Assembly: GCF_030581075.1 (NCBI RefSeq)
Contig: NZ_JAUQSW010000005.1
Location: 186,001 to 250,000 of the forward strand
Source of the DNA: Hymenobacter cheonanensis
GTDB lineage: Bacteria > Bacteroidota > Bacteroidia > Cytophagales > Hymenobacteraceae
Direction of reading: 5' to 3'
Length of the DNA: 64,000 bases
Made by a program: the position numbers and the translations under genes. The notes below the pieces were generated by a model. The model was not told the origin of the DNA. It did not search any database and saw only the letters and a program-made list of their open reading frames with translations. Below are positions 1-9,217 of the stretch, one piece after another; the stretch's first letter is position 1, and every line of letters begins with the position of its first letter.

Positions 1-1
1 G

Positions 2-2431
2 TTTTTTGAGGGCGACGCGGTGGGCACCGAAACGGCCCTCACGCGCAGCGGGCGCGGGCGCATTCCGTACTTCGGCGTGGGCCTGCGGGCCAATTTGCTC
101 GAAGGGCGTCGCTATACTTACCAAAAGGCGGTGAACGGCTCGCTACGCGACAACGTACCCAACTGGTACGTGCTGGGCTATTATTTAACTTCTTATGCCA
201 AAGCGCACTACGGCCCCGACGTGTGGCGCCGGGCGCTGGATGAGTATTACCGCTTTCCGTTCTACCCCTTCTCGTTTTCCAACGGCCTGCGCCGCACCAC
301 CGGCCTGCGCGTAGAGGACCTCTATGCCCGCACCATGCGCGAGCTGGACTCGACCTGGCGGGCGCAGGCGGCCGCCCGGCCCGCCCCCACGCCGGTGCGC
401 GAGCTGGCCGGGCAGGCGCCCCCACGGGTGTTTACGCAGTATCAATACCCGCAGTATGTGAGCGACAGCACGGTGCTGGCCCTCAAAAGCGGCCTCGGCG
501 ATATTGCGCAACTGGTGCTGCTAGGCCGGCACGGGCGCGAAGAGCGGGTGTTTACGCTGGGCCAGCAGAATATTCCGGAAATGCTGTCGGTGGGCGGGGG
601 CAAGGTAGTGTGGCCCGAGTTTCGGCAAGACCCGCGCTGGGGCCAGCGCATCTACTCCGAGCTGAAGGTGCTGGATTTGAAGACCGGCCGGCTCACGCGC
701 CTGGGCCGGGGGCAGCGCTACGCGGCCGCCGCGCTTTCGCCCAATGGCGAACTCATTGTGGCCGTGCGCACCGACGAGGCCTACCACCACGCGCTGGTGA
801 TACTCGACGCCGCTACCGGCGCGGTGGTGCGCACGCTGCCCAACCCGCACAACGACTTTTACCAGCAGCCGCGCTGGTCGCCGAGCAGCCAGGCCATTGT
901 GGCGGTAGCCCTGAGCGCGGCGGGCAAGACCCTGCAGCTCATCGAGCCCACGAGCGGGCTGGAGGTCAATATATTGCCGGTAGCCAACGTGAACCTGGCC
1001 AACCCGCAGCTGTGGGGCGAGTACGTGCTGTACAATTCGCCGCAGTCGGGCGTGGATAATATCTACGCCGTCAAGTACAGCACGCACCAGACTTACCAAG
1101 TAACGAACCGGCCCTTTGGCGCCTACCACGCGGCCGTGGCCCCCGATGGCCGCCACCTGGCCCTGCACGACTACCGCGCCACCGGCGCCCGCGTGGTCGA
1201 AATGCCCCTGGACCCCAGCACCTGGCTAGCCCTGCCCCAGCCCGCGCTCGACGATGCGCCCGCGCCCTTCGTGGCGGCGCTGGCGGCCGGCGAGCCGGCC
1301 GCGGCGCGCATTGCGGCGCTGCTGGCCTCGCCCGATTCGAGCGGGCCGCGCTACGGGGTGCGGCGCTACCGGCCGCTGGCCCACGCCTTCCGGGTGTTCA
1401 GCTACGGGGTGGTGCAGAGCCCGAGCGGCAACGCCGTGAGCGTGGGCCTGCGCTCGCAGGATTTTTTGAGTACGACCCAGCTTTTCGCGGGCCTGAGCTA
1501 CGACCAGACCGAGCGCACGCTGGCCGCTACCGGCGCCCTCAGCTACCAGGGCCGCTACCCGGTGCTCGACGTGGAAGCTACCTACGGCGGGCGCAACGCC
1601 ACGCGCTACTTCGACCGCGCCGCGCCGCTCGACAGCCTGCGCGGCACGCAGTGGCAGTATGCCCGCCTGCTGGCCGGCGTACGCCTGCCGCTGGTGCTCA
1701 CGCGCTCCAAGTACTTGCAGGCCCTCACGCTGGGGGCCTACTACCTGCACGAGCGGGTGTATAACTACTCGGCTACGCTGCGCAGCCTTTCCGAAGTGGG
1801 GCCCAACACGCCGCTGCACGCCGTGCAAACCTCGCTGGCCTACGCCAGCCAGCTCAAGCAGAGTGCCCGCGATGTGGCACCGCGCGGCGGCGCCACGCTG
1901 CTGGCTACGTATCGCACTACGCCCTTTGGCACGGCCTTGCAGGCTAGCCAGGTGGGGGTGCAGGCAGGCGTGTACCTGCCGGGGCTGGCCAGGCACCACG
2001 CGGTGCGGCTGCGCGGCGGCTTCCAGTATCAGCAGCAGCAGCAGTACAGTTTTACCGCCGCCATCTCCTTTCCCAGGGCCGAAACGAGCTACGTGAGCTT
2101 TGACCGGCTAGCCGTGGGCAGTGTCGATTACAGCCTGCCGCTGGCCTTCGTGCACTGGTCGGTGGGGCGCGTGCTGTACGTGCAGCGGCTGCGGGCTACT
2201 GCCTTCGGCGATTTTGCCCGGGGCAGCAGCCTCGTCAACCTGCGCACTACCACGGGCCAGCTAGTGGCCACACGGGTTTACCAGGATTACCAAAACTACG
2301 GGGCCGATTTCATGGCCTTGTTCAACGTTTTTCACCTGCGCACGCCCCTGGAGGCGGGGGTGCGGGTGGCTTACAGCAGCTACCAGCAGGCATGGGTGGT
2401 GCAGCCGCTGGCCTTCAACGTGCGGCTGTAG
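2..2431 (+). CDS. PD40 beta-propeller / outer-membrane barrel protein, probably with a gluzincin-type peptidase N-terminus (5' end outside window)
   Basis: The frame is open from base 2, so the N-terminus lies upstream; 809 residues are visible. The first visible residues read FFEGDAVGTETALT. In Bacteroidota proteins of this kind an E-G-D-A stretch follows a zinc HExxH helix and supplies the third zinc ligand, so I infer a metallopeptidase-like domain upstream of the window. Residues about 140-430 are WD40/TolB-like repeats (for example AALSPNGELIVAV, PRWSPSSQAIVAV, AAVAPDGRHLALH). From about residue 450 to the end there are alternating beta strands rich in Tyr and Gly, typical of a BamA/surface-antigen-like barrel. 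It is probably surface or outer-membrane located. Substrate and role are unknown. The downstream gene is convergent after 18 bp. Confidence 0.72.
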   Translation, partial: FFEGDAVGTETALTRSGRGRIPYFGVGLRANLLEGRRYTYQKAVNGSLRDNVPNWYVLGYYLTSYAKAHYGPDVWRRALDEYYRFPFYPFSFSNGLRRTTGLRVEDLYARTMRELDSTWRAQAAARPAPTPVRELAGQAPPRVFTQYQYPQYVSDSTVLALKSGLGDIAQLVLLGRHGREERVFTLGQQNIPEMLSVGGGKVVWPEFRQDPRWGQRIYSELKVLDLKTGRLTRLGRGQRYAAAALSPNGELIVAVRTDEAYHHALVILDAATGAVVRTLPNPHNDFYQQPRWSPSSQAIVAVALSAAGKTLQLIEPTSGLEVNILPVANVNLANPQLWGEYVLYNSPQSGVDNIYAVKYSTHQTYQVTNRPFGAYHAAVAPDGRHLALHDYRATGARVVEMPLDPSTWLALPQPALDDAPAPFVAALAAGEPAAARIAALLASPDSSGPRYGVRRYRPLAHAFRVFSYGVVQSPSGNAVSVGLRSQDFLSTTQLFAGLSYDQTERTLAATGALSYQGRYPVLDVEATYGGRNATRYFDRAAPLDSLRGTQWQYARLLAGVRLPLVLTRSKYLQALTLGAYYLHERVYNYSATLRSLSEVGPNTPLHAVQTSLAYASQLKQSARDVAPRGGATLLATYRTTPFGTALQASQVGVQAGVYLPGLARHHAVRLRGGFQYQQQQQYSFTAAISFPRAETSYVSFDRLAVGSVDYSLPLAFVHWSVGRVLYVQRLRATAFGDFARGSSLVNLRTTTGQLVATRVYQDYQNYGADFMALFNVFHLRTPLEAGVRVAYSSYQQAWVVQPLAFNVRL

Positions 2432-2449
2432 CGGCCGCCCGGGCCCGCG

Positions 2450-2956
2450 CTATTTCGCAGCGGCGCGCTCCTGGTCGGCTAGGGTAAAGCGCGTGAGGTA
2501 GGCCGTTTCCTCGGCCACGTCGGCGTGGGCCAGGTTCGACTCGCGGATGAGCAGCACGCTGCCGTATAGCAGCAAAAGCGCCCCTAGCACGCTGAGGGCG
2601 GCGATAATCCAGGCCCGCGAGATGTTGGTAAGCTCAAACACGCCAATGGCCAGGATGCTGCCAATAAAAATGCTGAGCGTGAGGTGCAGACTGGTCATGG
2701 CCCGTTGCAGCAGCCGCGCCCGCCGAATGGCAAACAGGAGCTGCTGCGTAAGGTGGCCGTGCTCGGCCGGGTCGGGCGTGGAGGTGGTGGCCTGCTGCTG
2801 GTTTTGGCGCAGCAGCTGGGCCACCTCGCGCTGGCGGTCGAGGCTGCGGCTGAGCCGCTGCGAAGTGGTAAGAATAAGCGAGCCGCACGCCGACACCAGG
2901 ATGGCCGGCGTAAACATGGCCGACAGAATGGAAAGCGTACCCGAGAGGTTGGCCAT
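2450..2956 (-). CDS. DUF2721 family membrane protein
   Basis: This is a 168-residue protein of the DUF2721 family, whose function is not known. The N-terminus MANLSGTLSILSAMFTPAIL followed by VSACGSLIL is a membrane segment (about 5-28) with the family's T-P-A motif. Next comes a basic cytoplasmic stretch with SQRLSRSLDRQREVAQLL, a Gln/Thr-rich linker, and two further hydrophobic segments (about 90-108 and 113-137). It lies 15 bp downstream of the NADH dehydrogenase gene on the same strand, so co-transcription is likely. That position gives a weak hint of a role at the inner membrane near respiration. Confidence 0.8.
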   Translation of the reverse strand: MANLSGTLSILSAMFTPAILVSACGSLILTTSQRLSRSLDRQREVAQLLRQNQQQATTSTPDPAEHGHLTQQLLFAIRRARLLQRAMTSLHLTLSIFIGSILAIGVFELTNISRAWIIAALSVLGALLLLYGSVLLIRESNLAHADVAEETAYLTRFTLADQERAAAK

Positions 2957-2971
2957 AAAGCAGGGCTGGCG

Positions 2972-4303
2972 TCAGATGATAGGCTTGACTTCCAGCTCTT
3001 TCTCCTTAAGCGGCGCCTTGGCCTTGCCAATGATGTAGCGCATCCCCTTATCTTGGGTAATGTAGTTCCAGGCCCAGGCAATGAACACGGCAATGCGGTT
3101 GCGGAAGCTCACCAGGGCCAGCACGTGCACCAGGCTCCAGCCCAGCCACCCTAGCCAACCCGTGATGTGGTACTGCTTGCCAAAGAGCTGAATATCGCCC
3201 ACCGCCCGGTGCCGGCCAATGGTTGCCATGGTGCCTTTGTCTTCATACACAAAGGGTTGCAGCGGCTGCTTTTGCAGCAGGCGCTGCAAGTTCTCGCCCA
3301 GCAGCCGGCCCTGCTGAATGGCGGGCTGCGCCACCTGCGGGTGGCCATCGGGGTAGCCCTGGGCCGCCATCTGGGCAATGTCGCCGATGGCAAACACATT
3401 GTCGTAGCCCGCCACCTGGTTGAATTCGTTGACCTGGTAGCGGTTCGACTTGAGCAGCGCGGCGGGGTCGAGGCCCGGCACCGGCGCGCCGGTTACGCCC
3501 GCCGCCCAAATAAGGGTGCGCGCTATCAGGTTTTCGCCGCTCTTGAGCGTTACCGTGTAGCCGTCGTAAGAAGTCACCCGGTTATCGAGCCACACCTGCA
3601 CGTTCAGCTCCTCCAAGTACTTGAGGGCGTGCGCCGAAGCCTCGGCCGACATGCCCTTGAGCAGCACCGGCCCGCTCTGCACCAGGTGAATATCCATCTG
3701 CTTCAAATCCAGCTCGGGGTAGTCGCGCGGAAACACGTGGGCGCGTAGCTCGCTCAGGGCGCCGGCCATTTCCACGCCGGTGGGGCCGCCGCCCACAATC
3801 ACGAAGTCGAGCATACTGTTGAGCTGCACCACGTCGCCGATTTGCAGCGCCTGCTCGAAGTTGGAGAGCAGTGTATTGCGCAGCTCAATGGCATCGGGAA
3901 CGCTCTTGAGGCTGATGGAATTTTTCTCCATCTGCTTGTCGCCGAAGTAGTTGGAGGTAGTGCCGGTGGCCAGCACCAGGTAGTCGTAGCGCACCTGGCC
4001 TATCGAGGTTTCGACTACCTTGGCAATTGGGTCAACGCACAGCACCTCGGCCATGCGGAAGAAGAAATTTTCCTGCTCGTTCAGAATCTTACGAAACGGC
4101 GACACGATGCTGTCGGCGTTGAGCCCCGCCGTGGCTACCTGGTACAGTAAAGGCCAGAACCCGTGGTAGTTCTGCTTGTCGATGAGCACTACCTGCACCG
4201 GCGCATCGGCCAGCGACTTGGCTAGCTGGAGGCCGCCAAAGCCGCCGCCCACAATCACAACGCGAGGCTTGCCGAGGTCGGCGATTTTCGTAAGTCCTTC
4301 CAT
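2972..4303 (-). CDS. type II NADH:quinone oxidoreductase (NDH-2), NAD(P)/FAD-dependent
   Basis: NDH-2 passes electrons from NADH to membrane quinone without pumping protons. Two dinucleotide folds are visible: VVIVGGGFGGLQ for FAD (about residues 15-26) and FVIVGGGPTGVEMAG for NADH (about 170). Other landmarks are the quinone-site-like NYHGFWPLLYQVATAGL, the NDH-2 segment TLIWAAGVTGAP and the FAD-binding VFAIGDIAQMA. A C-terminal hydrophobic/amphipathic stretch (about 380-412, rich in Trp) would tether it to the inner face of the membrane. The frame stays open upstream to 4384, but I place the start at ATG 4303 because homology-like sequence begins there; that gives 443 residues, normal for the family. 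A terminator lies between it and the cytochrome gene upstream. Confidence 0.92.
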   Translation of the reverse strand: MEGLTKIADLGKPRVVIVGGGFGGLQLAKSLADAPVQVVLIDKQNYHGFWPLLYQVATAGLNADSIVSPFRKILNEQENFFFRMAEVLCVDPIAKVVETSIGQVRYDYLVLATGTTSNYFGDKQMEKNSISLKSVPDAIELRNTLLSNFEQALQIGDVVQLNSMLDFVIVGGGPTGVEMAGALSELRAHVFPRDYPELDLKQMDIHLVQSGPVLLKGMSAEASAHALKYLEELNVQVWLDNRVTSYDGYTVTLKSGENLIARTLIWAAGVTGAPVPGLDPAALLKSNRYQVNEFNQVAGYDNVFAIGDIAQMAAQGYPDGHPQVAQPAIQQGRLLGENLQRLLQKQPLQPFVYEDKGTMATIGRHRAVGDIQLFGKQYHITGWLGWLGWSLVHVLALVSFRNRIAVFIAWAWNYITQDKGMRYIIGKAKAPLKEKELEVKPII

Positions 4304-4390
4304 AGGGATAAAGTGGGGAAGCGCGAAGCTAACGCTGCCAGGCCCAGGGCCTAATACGGCCTGGCTGGGTATTGGTAGGCCCAAGAACGC

Positions 4391-4419
4391 AAAAAGGTCA
4401 GCAACGTCGGTTGCTGACC
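4391..4419 (-). terminator. intrinsic terminator downstream of the diheme cytochrome gene
   Basis: A perfect 10-bp stem (GGTCAGCAAC / GTTGCTGACC, loop of 4) at 4396-4419 is followed on the minus strand by five T residues (4391-4395). It sits 25 bp after the stop of the 4444-6048 gene and separates it from the NADH dehydrogenase gene. Confidence 0.88.
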
Positions 4420-4443
4420 TTCGGGACAGTGGCGGTTATCTCC

Positions 4444-6048
4444 TTATTTGCTGTTGGTATCGAGGCTCTTAAGGTAAGCTACCAGCTCGGTGCGCTGGGT
4501 CGGAGTGACCACGTAGAAGGGGTGCGGCGAGGTTTTACCGCGCTTGGGGTCTAGCAGTTCATCAAGACTGTGCACCGAGTCGTCGTGCAGAAACACCGGC
4601 TTGCGGGCCAGGTCGAGCAGCAGCGGCAAGGCATTGCCCCGAATGCCGCCGCCCGGGCTGGCGTCCACCACAATCATCTTATCGTCAAACGTGCCGGGCG
4701 CATTCTGAATGGGCGTGAGCGGGGCCTTGCGCTGGGCAATAACCTTGGGCGCGTAGGCCGGCCAGATAACGTTCATGGGCACGAGCTTGCTTTGCACAGC
4801 CACGCCTTGGTTGGTATTGTGGCAGGCCGTGCATTTTTCTGACACGAACAGCGCGCGGCCTTTAGCCACCAGGGCGGGGCTAGCCGCCCGGCCCTGGGGC
4901 GCAGGCAGGCTGTTCACATAGGCTTGCAGGTCGCGGAGCTTCTGCTCGTCTACGCGCTTGCCGGTGGGCGTGGGCGGGTCGCCGGGCTTGCCCTGCATGT
5001 GGGCCGTCACGTAGGGGTAGCCCGTGACGCCGGTGGTGGCCAGCACGCGCTGGTAGCCCGCCAGCATCGAGTCGCCGGCCGTGGCGCCCAGGGTATGAAT
5101 AAACTGCTTGCCCCCCGGCGAAAGCAGGTTGGTCTGGTCAAACAGCGCGGTATAAACGGTATTATTAAAATCGTTCAGGTCACTGTTCTGGCCCGATGAG
5201 CCGTAGGGCGCTGCCAGGTCCTGGCGGAAAAAAGGCGCGATATGAATCGGGTTGCCATTGCCATCGGGCGAGTCGTCAAACGTACCGATGGGATAGTATT
5301 TCGGATTGCTGAAATAAGCGTCAAACTCGGCCTCCGTCGATTTGGCCGTCAGGCCCTTGGGTGCGCGGCCAATGGTGCTGCCATCGGGGTTTTGCAGCTG
5401 CGCTGTGGTGAATAGCGCCCGGGTGTTGGCGCCCGTAGCCAGCAGCTTACCCACATTGAGGCCGTGCGGCGTGGGCCCGTCGATGCGCTTGCCAATGGTG
5501 CCTTTGCCCGTCACTTCATACATCGACTTGTCGGTAATGGCATGGCACAAGGCGCACGTCACGCCCACCTTGCCACCCTTGGGCACCATGCCAATAACGG
5601 CATTGGCCTTCACCAGCGCGTCGAGCGTGGCGGGGTCGTTCAGCTTGGGCGCCTTAGCGGGCGAGAGGTCGGTTTTAACCTCGCTGGCCAGCGCGGCTTT
5701 CAAGTCGGCCGGAATCGCATCTACGTCAAAGCTCACGCCGGCTTGCAGGGCTTGCAGCACCGTTAGCTTGGCGGCTTTCATGCCTTGAGGCATCCGCACG
5801 GCATCGGTCCAGAAGCCCTCGTCGCCAAAAGTTTCGTAGCGATATACATCACGCCCGGCCTCCACGCTGCCCGTCCGAAGCGAGGCATTGGTGGCCGTAG
5901 CACCCGTTGTAGTAGTGTCACCCACGGCCTCGTGAGCGGTGGTGGGGGTGCTGGTTTGGCTGGTCGAGTTGCCTTGGCAGGCCACCACAACCACAGCCAA
6001 GCCCGACACCAACAGGGCCGGAATGCGTAAGTGCTGTAAATTTTTCAT
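4444..6048 (-). CDS. diheme cytochrome c lipoprotein
   Basis: This is a 534-residue exported electron carrier. An N-terminal hydrophobic segment ends in VVVVAC, with Cys24 as the lipobox cysteine; a long Thr-rich linker (about 27-60) follows. Heme-binding CxxCH motifs are CALCH at 165-169 and CTACH at 406-410. The second is preceded by the typical ALVAKGRALFVSEK. The C-terminus HSLDELLDP...HPFYV resembles the terminal c-type domain of di-heme proteins related to cytochrome c peroxidases. The enzymatic role cannot be fixed from sequence. The start is taken at ATG 6048, which immediately precedes the signal sequence; the frame is open to 6093. Confidence 0.85.
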   Translation of the reverse strand: MKNLQHLRIPALLVSGLAVVVVACQGNSTSQTSTPTTAHEAVGDTTTTGATATNASLRTGSVEAGRDVYRYETFGDEGFWTDAVRMPQGMKAAKLTVLQALQAGVSFDVDAIPADLKAALASEVKTDLSPAKAPKLNDPATLDALVKANAVIGMVPKGGKVGVTCALCHAITDKSMYEVTGKGTIGKRIDGPTPHGLNVGKLLATGANTRALFTTAQLQNPDGSTIGRAPKGLTAKSTEAEFDAYFSNPKYYPIGTFDDSPDGNGNPIHIAPFFRQDLAAPYGSSGQNSDLNDFNNTVYTALFDQTNLLSPGGKQFIHTLGATAGDSMLAGYQRVLATTGVTGYPYVTAHMQGKPGDPPTPTGKRVDEQKLRDLQAYVNSLPAPQGRAASPALVAKGRALFVSEKCTACHNTNQGVAVQSKLVPMNVIWPAYAPKVIAQRKAPLTPIQNAPGTFDDKMIVVDASPGGGIRGNALPLLLDLARKPVFLHDDSVHSLDELLDPKRGKTSPHPFYVVTPTQRTELVAYLKSLDTNSK

Positions 6049-6299
6049 TGAGCAAAGGCAAAGAAGCGGGTGCTTAAGTAAGCGTTGGTTCAACCATACG
6101 CCCAGCAGATAATCCGGGTTATCAAACGCTTAGGTGAAATGTTTCGAGCATTGCGCTTGTGCCAGGGGCAAGAAACAAACAGTCTCTTGGTGGTCAACTC
6201 ACTAAGTGCGGTTGCCGCAGTGGTTAGAAAATGATATAACCTTCTGCCTCTAAAACAGGTAATCAAATTTTTAGCTGTTCACAAACCTATCCTTTTCCC

Positions 6300-6905
6300 A
6301 TGAAAAAAATCCTTTTAGGCCTCGCGCTAGCCCTCGGGGGCGGCCTGAGTGCCTGCTCCTCCGCCGTGAACGTGGAGCAGCAGTCCAATGTAAACTTTGC
6401 TAATTACCGCACCTTCGACTTTGCCGATACGGAGGTAAAAGCCCCCGGCGACCCAAACCCGCTGCTACGCAGCCCTATTGCCCAAGACCGCATCAAGCAG
6501 GCCATTGCCAGCGAAATGGCTAAGCGCGGCCTGCGCGAGGTAGACAATAACCCCGACCTGCTCATCACCACCCACACCTACGTGGAGCGGGCCGAGCGCA
6601 CGGTGTACGACACCTATCCCGGCCCTAACTACGCCTACCCCTACGCCGTGGGCTACCGGGGGGCTTTCCTGCCCATCAACTACGGCTACTGGTACACGCC
6701 GGCCTACTACAGCCGGCCGCGCACCGAGCAATACCGCGAGGGCACGCTCATCATTGACTTCATCGACCGCCGCACTAATAACCTGGTGTGGCGCGGCTCC
6801 CTGGCCGACCCGGTTGATGACCCCGCCCGCCTGGGCAGCGAATTCAGCAAGTCGGCCAAGGACATTCTCGATAAATTCCCGGTTGATAAAGAGAAAAAAT
6901 CGTAG
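6300..6905 (+). CDS. DUF4136 domain lipoprotein
   Basis: This is a 201-residue lipoprotein. A signal peptide MKKILLGLALALGGGLSACS carries the lipobox Cys at 19. The body has the DUF4136 pattern: NVNFANYRTFDF near the start, a Tyr-rich segment (about 101-145) and the strand pattern GTLIIDFIDRRTNNLVWRG near the end. The family is widespread in Bacteroidota and Proteobacteria with no defined function. It is divergent from the cytochrome gene across about 250 bp. The two bases between the A-rich start region and the upstream TATCC-CTTTT stretch leave no Shine-Dalgarno sequence. Confidence 0.88.
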   Translation: MKKILLGLALALGGGLSACSSAVNVEQQSNVNFANYRTFDFADTEVKAPGDPNPLLRSPIAQDRIKQAIASEMAKRGLREVDNNPDLLITTHTYVERAERTVYDTYPGPNYAYPYAVGYRGAFLPINYGYWYTPAYYSRPRTEQYREGTLIIDFIDRRTNNLVWRGSLADPVDDPARLGSEFSKSAKDILDKFPVDKEKKS

Positions 6906-6931
6906 GGCCGCTTAGGTACTAGTAAAATTCA

Positions 6932-6962
6932 GCGCGCTGCCGGCCCCGGGCCGGCGGCGCGC
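6932..6962 (+). terminator. GC-rich hairpin after the DUF4136 gene
   Basis: 15-nt arms at 6932-6946 and 6948-6962 pair with one G-T wobble, so the inner bases must form the loop. Only a short T-rich stretch (ttgtggttt) follows. This is a weak terminator or a simple structural hairpin. Confidence 0.4.
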
Positions 6963-6988
6963 TTGTGGTTTAGGGCTAGCCCCTAGTA

Positions 6989-7399
6989 GTGCTGCTCGAT
7001 GGCGACGGTAACTGCGCCCGCCGCAAAGCCGGCGTGGAAGAAAAAGCCGCCGGGGCAGGCTTGCTCACCAAAGCCGCGGCTAGCCCCGGCCCGCTGTTCC
7101 ACATGCTCAACCGGGTGGCGGTGCAGGCGCCGCAAGCCTGGTGGCTGGGCGACCGCGCCGCCAGCATGGCTGCCTGTCCGGGCATTTGGCCCGCGCATTT
7201 CAGAGGCGTAGCCCGCGGCCCCGGCCAGCTGCCCAAGCCCAATGCTACCCTGTGGCAAGTGCTGAAGCACGGCTGCTACTTCGCGGCCAGCAAGCGCAAA
7301 GCCCAGGGGGCCAGCGCTGTTGGCCCGCACCTCGACCCGGCGCGCAACACCTCGGCTAGCTTCCGCTGCTGCTGCGAAGGGCTGGCCGCGCGGCAATAG
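6989..7399 (+). CDS. uncertain open frame, possibly a gene remnant
   Basis: Between the DUF4136 gene and the acyl-CoA synthetase gene lie about 490 bases with no confident gene. The best candidate is this GTG-started frame of 136 residues, whose TAG stop (7397-7399) abuts the convergent gene's stop at 7400. It is unusually rich in Trp and Cys for its length (AWWLGDRAASMAACPGIWP) and ends NTSASFRCCCEG, which recalls the C-terminal G-F-R-C ending of formylglycine-generating-enzyme-like domains. The resemblance is short and the rest is not recognisable. An antisense frame at 6983-7396 looks like a high-GC shadow. It could be a divergent small protein, a decayed gene, or chance. Confidence 0.3.
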   Translation: MLLDGDGNCARRKAGVEEKAAGAGLLTKAAASPGPLFHMLNRVAVQAPQAWWLGDRAASMAACPGIWPAHFRGVARGPGQLPKPNATLWQVLKHGCYFAASKRKAQGASAVGPHLDPARNTSASFRCCCEGLAARQ

Positions 7400-9106
7400 C
7401 TATGCGCCCTCTTTCTCATAAAAGAACTCGGCCGCGCCGGCTGCCCCTAGCCGCTGCTGCGCCTCGCGGGCGCGCAGCTCGATGCGCCGGATTTTGCCGC
7501 TGATAGTCTTGGGCAGCTCTTCGACAAATTCCAGGATGCGCGGCATCTTATACGGCGCCAAGTGGGCGCGGCCGTAGGCAAACAGCTCCCGGGCCAGCGC
7601 GGGGCTAGCCACGGTACCGGGCGAGAGGATAACGAACGCCTTGATTTCGTGGCCTTTGATGGGGTGAGGCGAACCCACCACGGCGGCCTCCACCACGGCT
7701 GAATGCTCGACGAGCACGCTCTCGACCTCGAAAGGGCCCACGCGGTAGTCGCTCGATTTTATCACGTCGTCGTCGCGGCCCACAAACCAGAGGTAGCCAT
7801 CGGCATCGCGGTAAGCCTTGTCGCCGGTGTAGTACAGGCCGTGGCGAAACACGCTGGCTGCCCGCCCGGGCTCGCCGAAGTAGCCGGTAAACAAGCCGTT
7901 GGGCCGCCCGGTGCCGGTGCGCACCGCAATGTGGCCCTCGGCCAGGTCGGGCAGCTCGCGGCCCTCGTCGTCGGCAATTACCACCTCGTACATAAACGAT
8001 GGCCGGCCCATGCTGCCCAGGCGCACCGCATCGCCGGGCAGGTTATACACCATGCAGGTGCTTTCCGACTGCCCGTAGCCGTCGCGGATAAGCTGGCCGG
8101 TGCCGCGCTGCCAGGCCTCAATCACTTCGGGGTTAAGTGGTTCGCCGGCGCTCACGCACTCGCGAAAGCTGAAATTATACGCCCCCAGGTCTTCGAGCAC
8201 CAGCAGCCGCAGCACCGTGGGCGGCGCACAAAACGTGGTAACGCGCTCCCGGGCCAGCGCCGCCAGCAGCGGCCCCGCCGCAAAGCGCCCGCTGCCTTGG
8301 TAGGCCACCAGCGTGGCGCCCACGCTGAGGGGCGCAAAAAAGCTGCTCCAGGCAAACTTGGCCCAGCCGGCCTGCGCAATGTTGCAGTGCCGGTCGGTGG
8401 GCCGCAGCCCCACCCAGGCGGCGGTGCTGAGGTGGCCTACGGGGTACGAAAAGTGCGTGTGCGTCACTACTTTGGGTAGGCCCGTAGTGCCCGAAGTGAA
8501 AAACAAAAACAGCGGGTCGTCGGCGCGGGTGGTGGCGGCTTCAGCGTGGGTGGGCAGGTCGGCTAGCCCCGCAAAGCCGACCCAGCCGGGGCGCCGCGCC
8601 GCAGGGCCGCCCACCAGCATCTTGAGCCGGACGCGCTGACCCAGGACCTGCTCGGCGGCGTCTATTTTGGCCGCGTTCTCCGGGTCGGCAATGACTACGG
8701 CGGGCAGCAGCCGGCCAAAGCGGTATTCCAAATCCTTTACGGTGAGGATACTAGCCGCCGGAACCAGCAGCTGCCCACCCTTGATGCCGGCCACGTAGGT
8801 GGCCCACAGCTCGGCACACACCGGCACCATCAGCATCACGGCCTGCTGCGGCAGCACCCCGGCGGCGCGCCAAAAGTGCAGCAGCTGGTTGGCCCGGCCG
8901 GCCAGCCCGGCGTAGGTAATAGGCTGATTTCCCGTGTCATCGGCCAGCACCAGGGCGGGCTTGTCGGGGTGGTTGGCCACGTGCAGGCCTTCCAGAATTT
9001 CGGTAGCCCAATTAAAGTATTCGGGCTTGGGCACCGGCCGGGCGGCCAGCTCGTGGTAGGTGCCGGCCTCAACAATACGCTGAAATTCTTGAAAGTAGCG
9101 TTGCAT
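7400..9106 (-). CDS. AMP-forming acyl-CoA synthetase (acetyl/medium-chain type)
   Basis: This 568-residue ANL-superfamily enzyme activates a carboxylic acid with ATP to an acyl-adenylate and then forms the CoA thioester. The adenylation P-loop TSGTTGLPK is at 204-212. It is followed by DGYGQSEST (A5), the YYTGDKAYRD...WFVGRDDDVIKSSDYRVGP region (A7-A8) and the C-terminal PKTISGKIRR with the catalytic Lys. GWAKFAWSSFFAPL and the overall layout resemble the AcsM/medium-chain subgroup, but the acid cannot be read from sequence. The start is placed at ATG 9106 (MQRYFQEFQRIV); the frame extends to 9193 with unrelated-looking residues. Confidence 0.9.
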   Translation of the reverse strand: MQRYFQEFQRIVEAGTYHELAARPVPKPEYFNWATEILEGLHVANHPDKPALVLADDTGNQPITYAGLAGRANQLLHFWRAAGVLPQQAVMLMVPVCAELWATYVAGIKGGQLLVPAASILTVKDLEYRFGRLLPAVVIADPENAAKIDAAEQVLGQRVRLKMLVGGPAARRPGWVGFAGLADLPTHAEAATTRADDPLFLFFTSGTTGLPKVVTHTHFSYPVGHLSTAAWVGLRPTDRHCNIAQAGWAKFAWSSFFAPLSVGATLVAYQGSGRFAAGPLLAALARERVTTFCAPPTVLRLLVLEDLGAYNFSFRECVSAGEPLNPEVIEAWQRGTGQLIRDGYGQSESTCMVYNLPGDAVRLGSMGRPSFMYEVVIADDEGRELPDLAEGHIAVRTGTGRPNGLFTGYFGEPGRAASVFRHGLYYTGDKAYRDADGYLWFVGRDDDVIKSSDYRVGPFEVESVLVEHSAVVEAAVVGSPHPIKGHEIKAFVILSPGTVASPALARELFAYGRAHLAPYKMPRILEFVEELPKTISGKIRRIELRAREAQQRLGAAGAAEFFYEKEGA

Positions 9107-9217
9107 ACGGTGGAGTAGCGTGGGGTGGGAGGCTGCAAGGTAACCGGCGCCGGCTAGGAACGATTTGCGGCCAGCCGTAAGTTTACAGAGCAACCAGCAG
9201 CCCTTAGCCGCCTCCTT

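Noticed and set aside
4304..4384. Longer N-terminus for the NADH dehydrogenase
   Set aside because: The 27 extra residues are Pro/Gly-rich and unrelated to the family; the FAD-binding fold begins properly after ATG 4303.
6983..7396. Minus-strand gene in the 490-bp gap
   Set aside because: The predicted protein is Ala/Gly/Arg-rich without hydrophobic pattern or motif; the plus-strand frame is the better, though still weak, candidate.
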